DNA from: Pseudomonadota bacterium | GTDB taxonomy: Bacteria > Pseudomonadota > Gammaproteobacteria > Xanthomonadales > SZUA-36 | Direction of reading: 5' to 3' | Length of the DNA: 64,000 nt | Assembly (NCBI GenBank): GCA_015222805.1 | Contig: JADFVZ010000020.1 | Coordinates: 1 to 64,000 of the forward strand | Shown: positions 62,898 through 64,000 of the stretch, piece by piece | How the letters are laid out: each line of letters begins with the position of its first letter | Position numbering within the stretch: position 1 is the stretch's first letter | Translations under genes and position numbers: made by a program | Notes under the pieces: generated by a model | What the model was told of the DNA's origin: nothing | The model's database searches: none | Seen by the model: only the letters and a program-made list of their open reading frames with translations

Positions 62898-64000
62898 TCA
62901 CTGGTAAACTATTTCCATTTCATCAAGCACATTATCGGCACCGTCCACATACTCCATCACCCAGAGCATATAGCGTGAATCAACACTAATTGACCGGTTT
63001 AGGTCATTGTCGTAATCCCAGTCACCAATGATGCTTTCATAAACGCCATCAAATACCAGGCCAACAAATTCTGCCCTTGCATTTAATGTTGGTGAGCCTG
63101 AGTTACCGCCGGTGATATCCAGTGTACCCAGGTAATTTACCGGGACTGAACCGAGGTCCTTTTTGAGGTATTTCCCGTACTGCTGTTTTTCGATTAACTC
63201 CAGCAGTTTTTGCGGGGAAGCGAATGGATATTCACCTGTTTGCTTGGCAGCTATACCTTCCAGCATTGTGAAAGGTGTTGCGGTGATACCATCCTCGGGT
63301 GAATAACCTTTTACATTGCCATAGGTGATCCTGAGGGTGCTGTTGGCATCGGCATAAACCGGTAGTCCTTGATCATTATAAAATGCGATCAGGGCTTGCA
63401 TGTATTTTGGACGGTAAGCCTGGATATCACCAGATAGTGCTTTAGCCTTTTCACTAATTGCTTCCCTTTCCTTAAATGTGGCCACGGCCAGTTTGATAAA
63501 GGGGTCGCTGCTGTTGTTGAATTCTGCCGGTGACTTATTCATCCAGGCCAGGCGGGTTTCTTCATCGCCCAGTTTTGTTTCAGCAAACATACCATCGAGT
63601 AATTTTCGTAATGACTCGATACTGGATTCTTTGCTTATATCAAAAAAGTTATCCAGGGATTTGACATGCTGAATATGCGGGATGGTGGCATACAACTTGA
63701 TAAAGTGCAGGAGTAAAGCTTTGTCAATGTCACTATCATAACGGCGATCTATAGATTTCATGCGCTGCTCAAAACGTGGTAGATCACGCAACTGATAGCC
63801 GCTATCTCGTTCGAGATCAGGTTTTTGGGATTCATTAGCCAGTTTATACAAGGCGTAGGCCGTACTCATCATGGTGGTTCTTCCCATATAAGCCAGTACC
63901 ATGTCCCGATCCTGGTATTCCTGGCCTTGCAGTATCAGCTGCTCGAGTTCTTTTAAAGAAGAACTATAGAGCTTACTGCGATCAGGTAGCTCTGCTATCC
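62898..64000 (-). CDS. S46-family dipeptidyl-peptidase, C-terminal part
   Basis: The frame is open from 62898 to the right edge (at least 367 residues), so the N-terminus lies outside. The C-terminal part carries the nucleophile motif DITGGNSGSPTLNA (Ser) and the closing VDSRYMLWVMEYVDGA. This matches the S46 peptidases (DPP7/DPP11), periplasmic or outer-membrane enzymes that cut dipeptides from peptide N-termini. The catalytic His and Asp would be in the missing N-terminal half. It converges on the sugar dehydrogenase gene. Confidence 0.9.
   Translation of the reverse strand, partial: IAELPDRSKLYSSSLKELEQLILQGQEYQDRDMVLAYMGRTTMMSTAYALYKLANESQKPDLERDSGYQLRDLPRFEQRMKSIDRRYDSDIDKALLLHFIKLYATIPHIQHVKSLDNFFDISKESSIESLRKLLDGMFAETKLGDEETRLAWMNKSPAEFNNSSDPFIKLAVATFKEREAISEKAKALSGDIQAYRPKYMQALIAFYNDQGLPVYADANSTLRITYGNVKGYSPEDGITATPFTMLEGIAAKQTGEYPFASPQKLLELIEKQQYGKYLKKDLGSVPVNYLGTLDITGGNSGSPTLNARAEFVGLVFDGVYESIIGDWDYDNDLNRSISVDSRYMLWVMEYVDGADNVLDEMEIVYQ

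Overview
The window is about 64 kb from one bacterial chromosome. It is very probably a gammaproteobacterium. The clues are the rnfABCDGE-nth block, petABC followed by sspA-sspB, a DegS/AlgW-type periplasmic protease, yhbY/rlmE/ftsH/folP/glmM, and surE-pcm-yqaA-nlpD. Aerobic respiration (cytochrome bc1), a TonB-dependent receptor, a sulfatase and a sulfotransferase suggest a free-living, possibly marine, heterotroph. I cannot place it below class from sequence alone.

Layout. 1-240: start of a copper-peptide (HvfA-like) precursor running off the left edge. 558-2399: sulfotransferase plus a frameshifted WbsX-like glycan gene. 2471-10398 (minus): nth, the complete Rnf complex and metG. 10595-13440: apbC, dcd and a DegS-like protease. 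13541-19024: cytochrome b561, bc1 complex, stringent starvation proteins and a glutathione transferase. 19052-21425: a two-domain lysozyme-inhibitor lipoprotein, a 2-oxoglutarate oxygenase-like protein, an Mth938-type protein and YhbY. 21522-26365: rlmE, ftsH, folP, glmM. 26391-26776: palindromic repeats and a gene remnant. 27014-31340: a pantothenate/CoA operon. 31387-35997: thioesterase, malic enzyme, serA, serC. 36201-39062: two tandem DUF3313-like genes, a frameshifted small secreted-protein gene, DUF3301 and Smr genes. 39219-42157: surE-pcm-yqaA-nlpD, with no rpoS after it. 42411-44714: TonB receptor.

The most unusual region is 44914-56147. A predicted FNR-type promoter drives a tightly overlapping operon: a rubrerythrin-like diiron protein, Mrp/Mbh-type subunits E, F, MbhD-like, G, B and C, a fusion of two antiporter-like subunits, NuoH/B/C/D-like subunits, and a protein joining a two-cluster ferredoxin to a GltD/NfnB-type FAD-NAD(P)H oxidoreductase. 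This is the architecture of an Mbx-like ion-translocating oxidoreductase, with the NAD(P)H module covalently attached to the ferredoxin subunit. It lacks the NiFe-hydrogenase cysteines. The cell therefore also has an alternative to Rnf (same window) for coupling ferredoxin/NAD(P)H chemistry to a membrane ion gradient, probably under low oxygen.

Immediately downstream, an AT-rich island (sulfatase plus divergent LysR regulator) lies between the intact 3' end of the ferredoxin-GltD gene and a second, decayed copy of that same 3' end. It looks like a horizontally acquired insertion. Small accessory genes follow (hydroxylaminobenzene mutase-like, secreted protein, DUF4440-like), then a membrane protein coupled to a PQQ-type sugar dehydrogenase, and the C-terminal part of an S46 peptidase running off the right edge.
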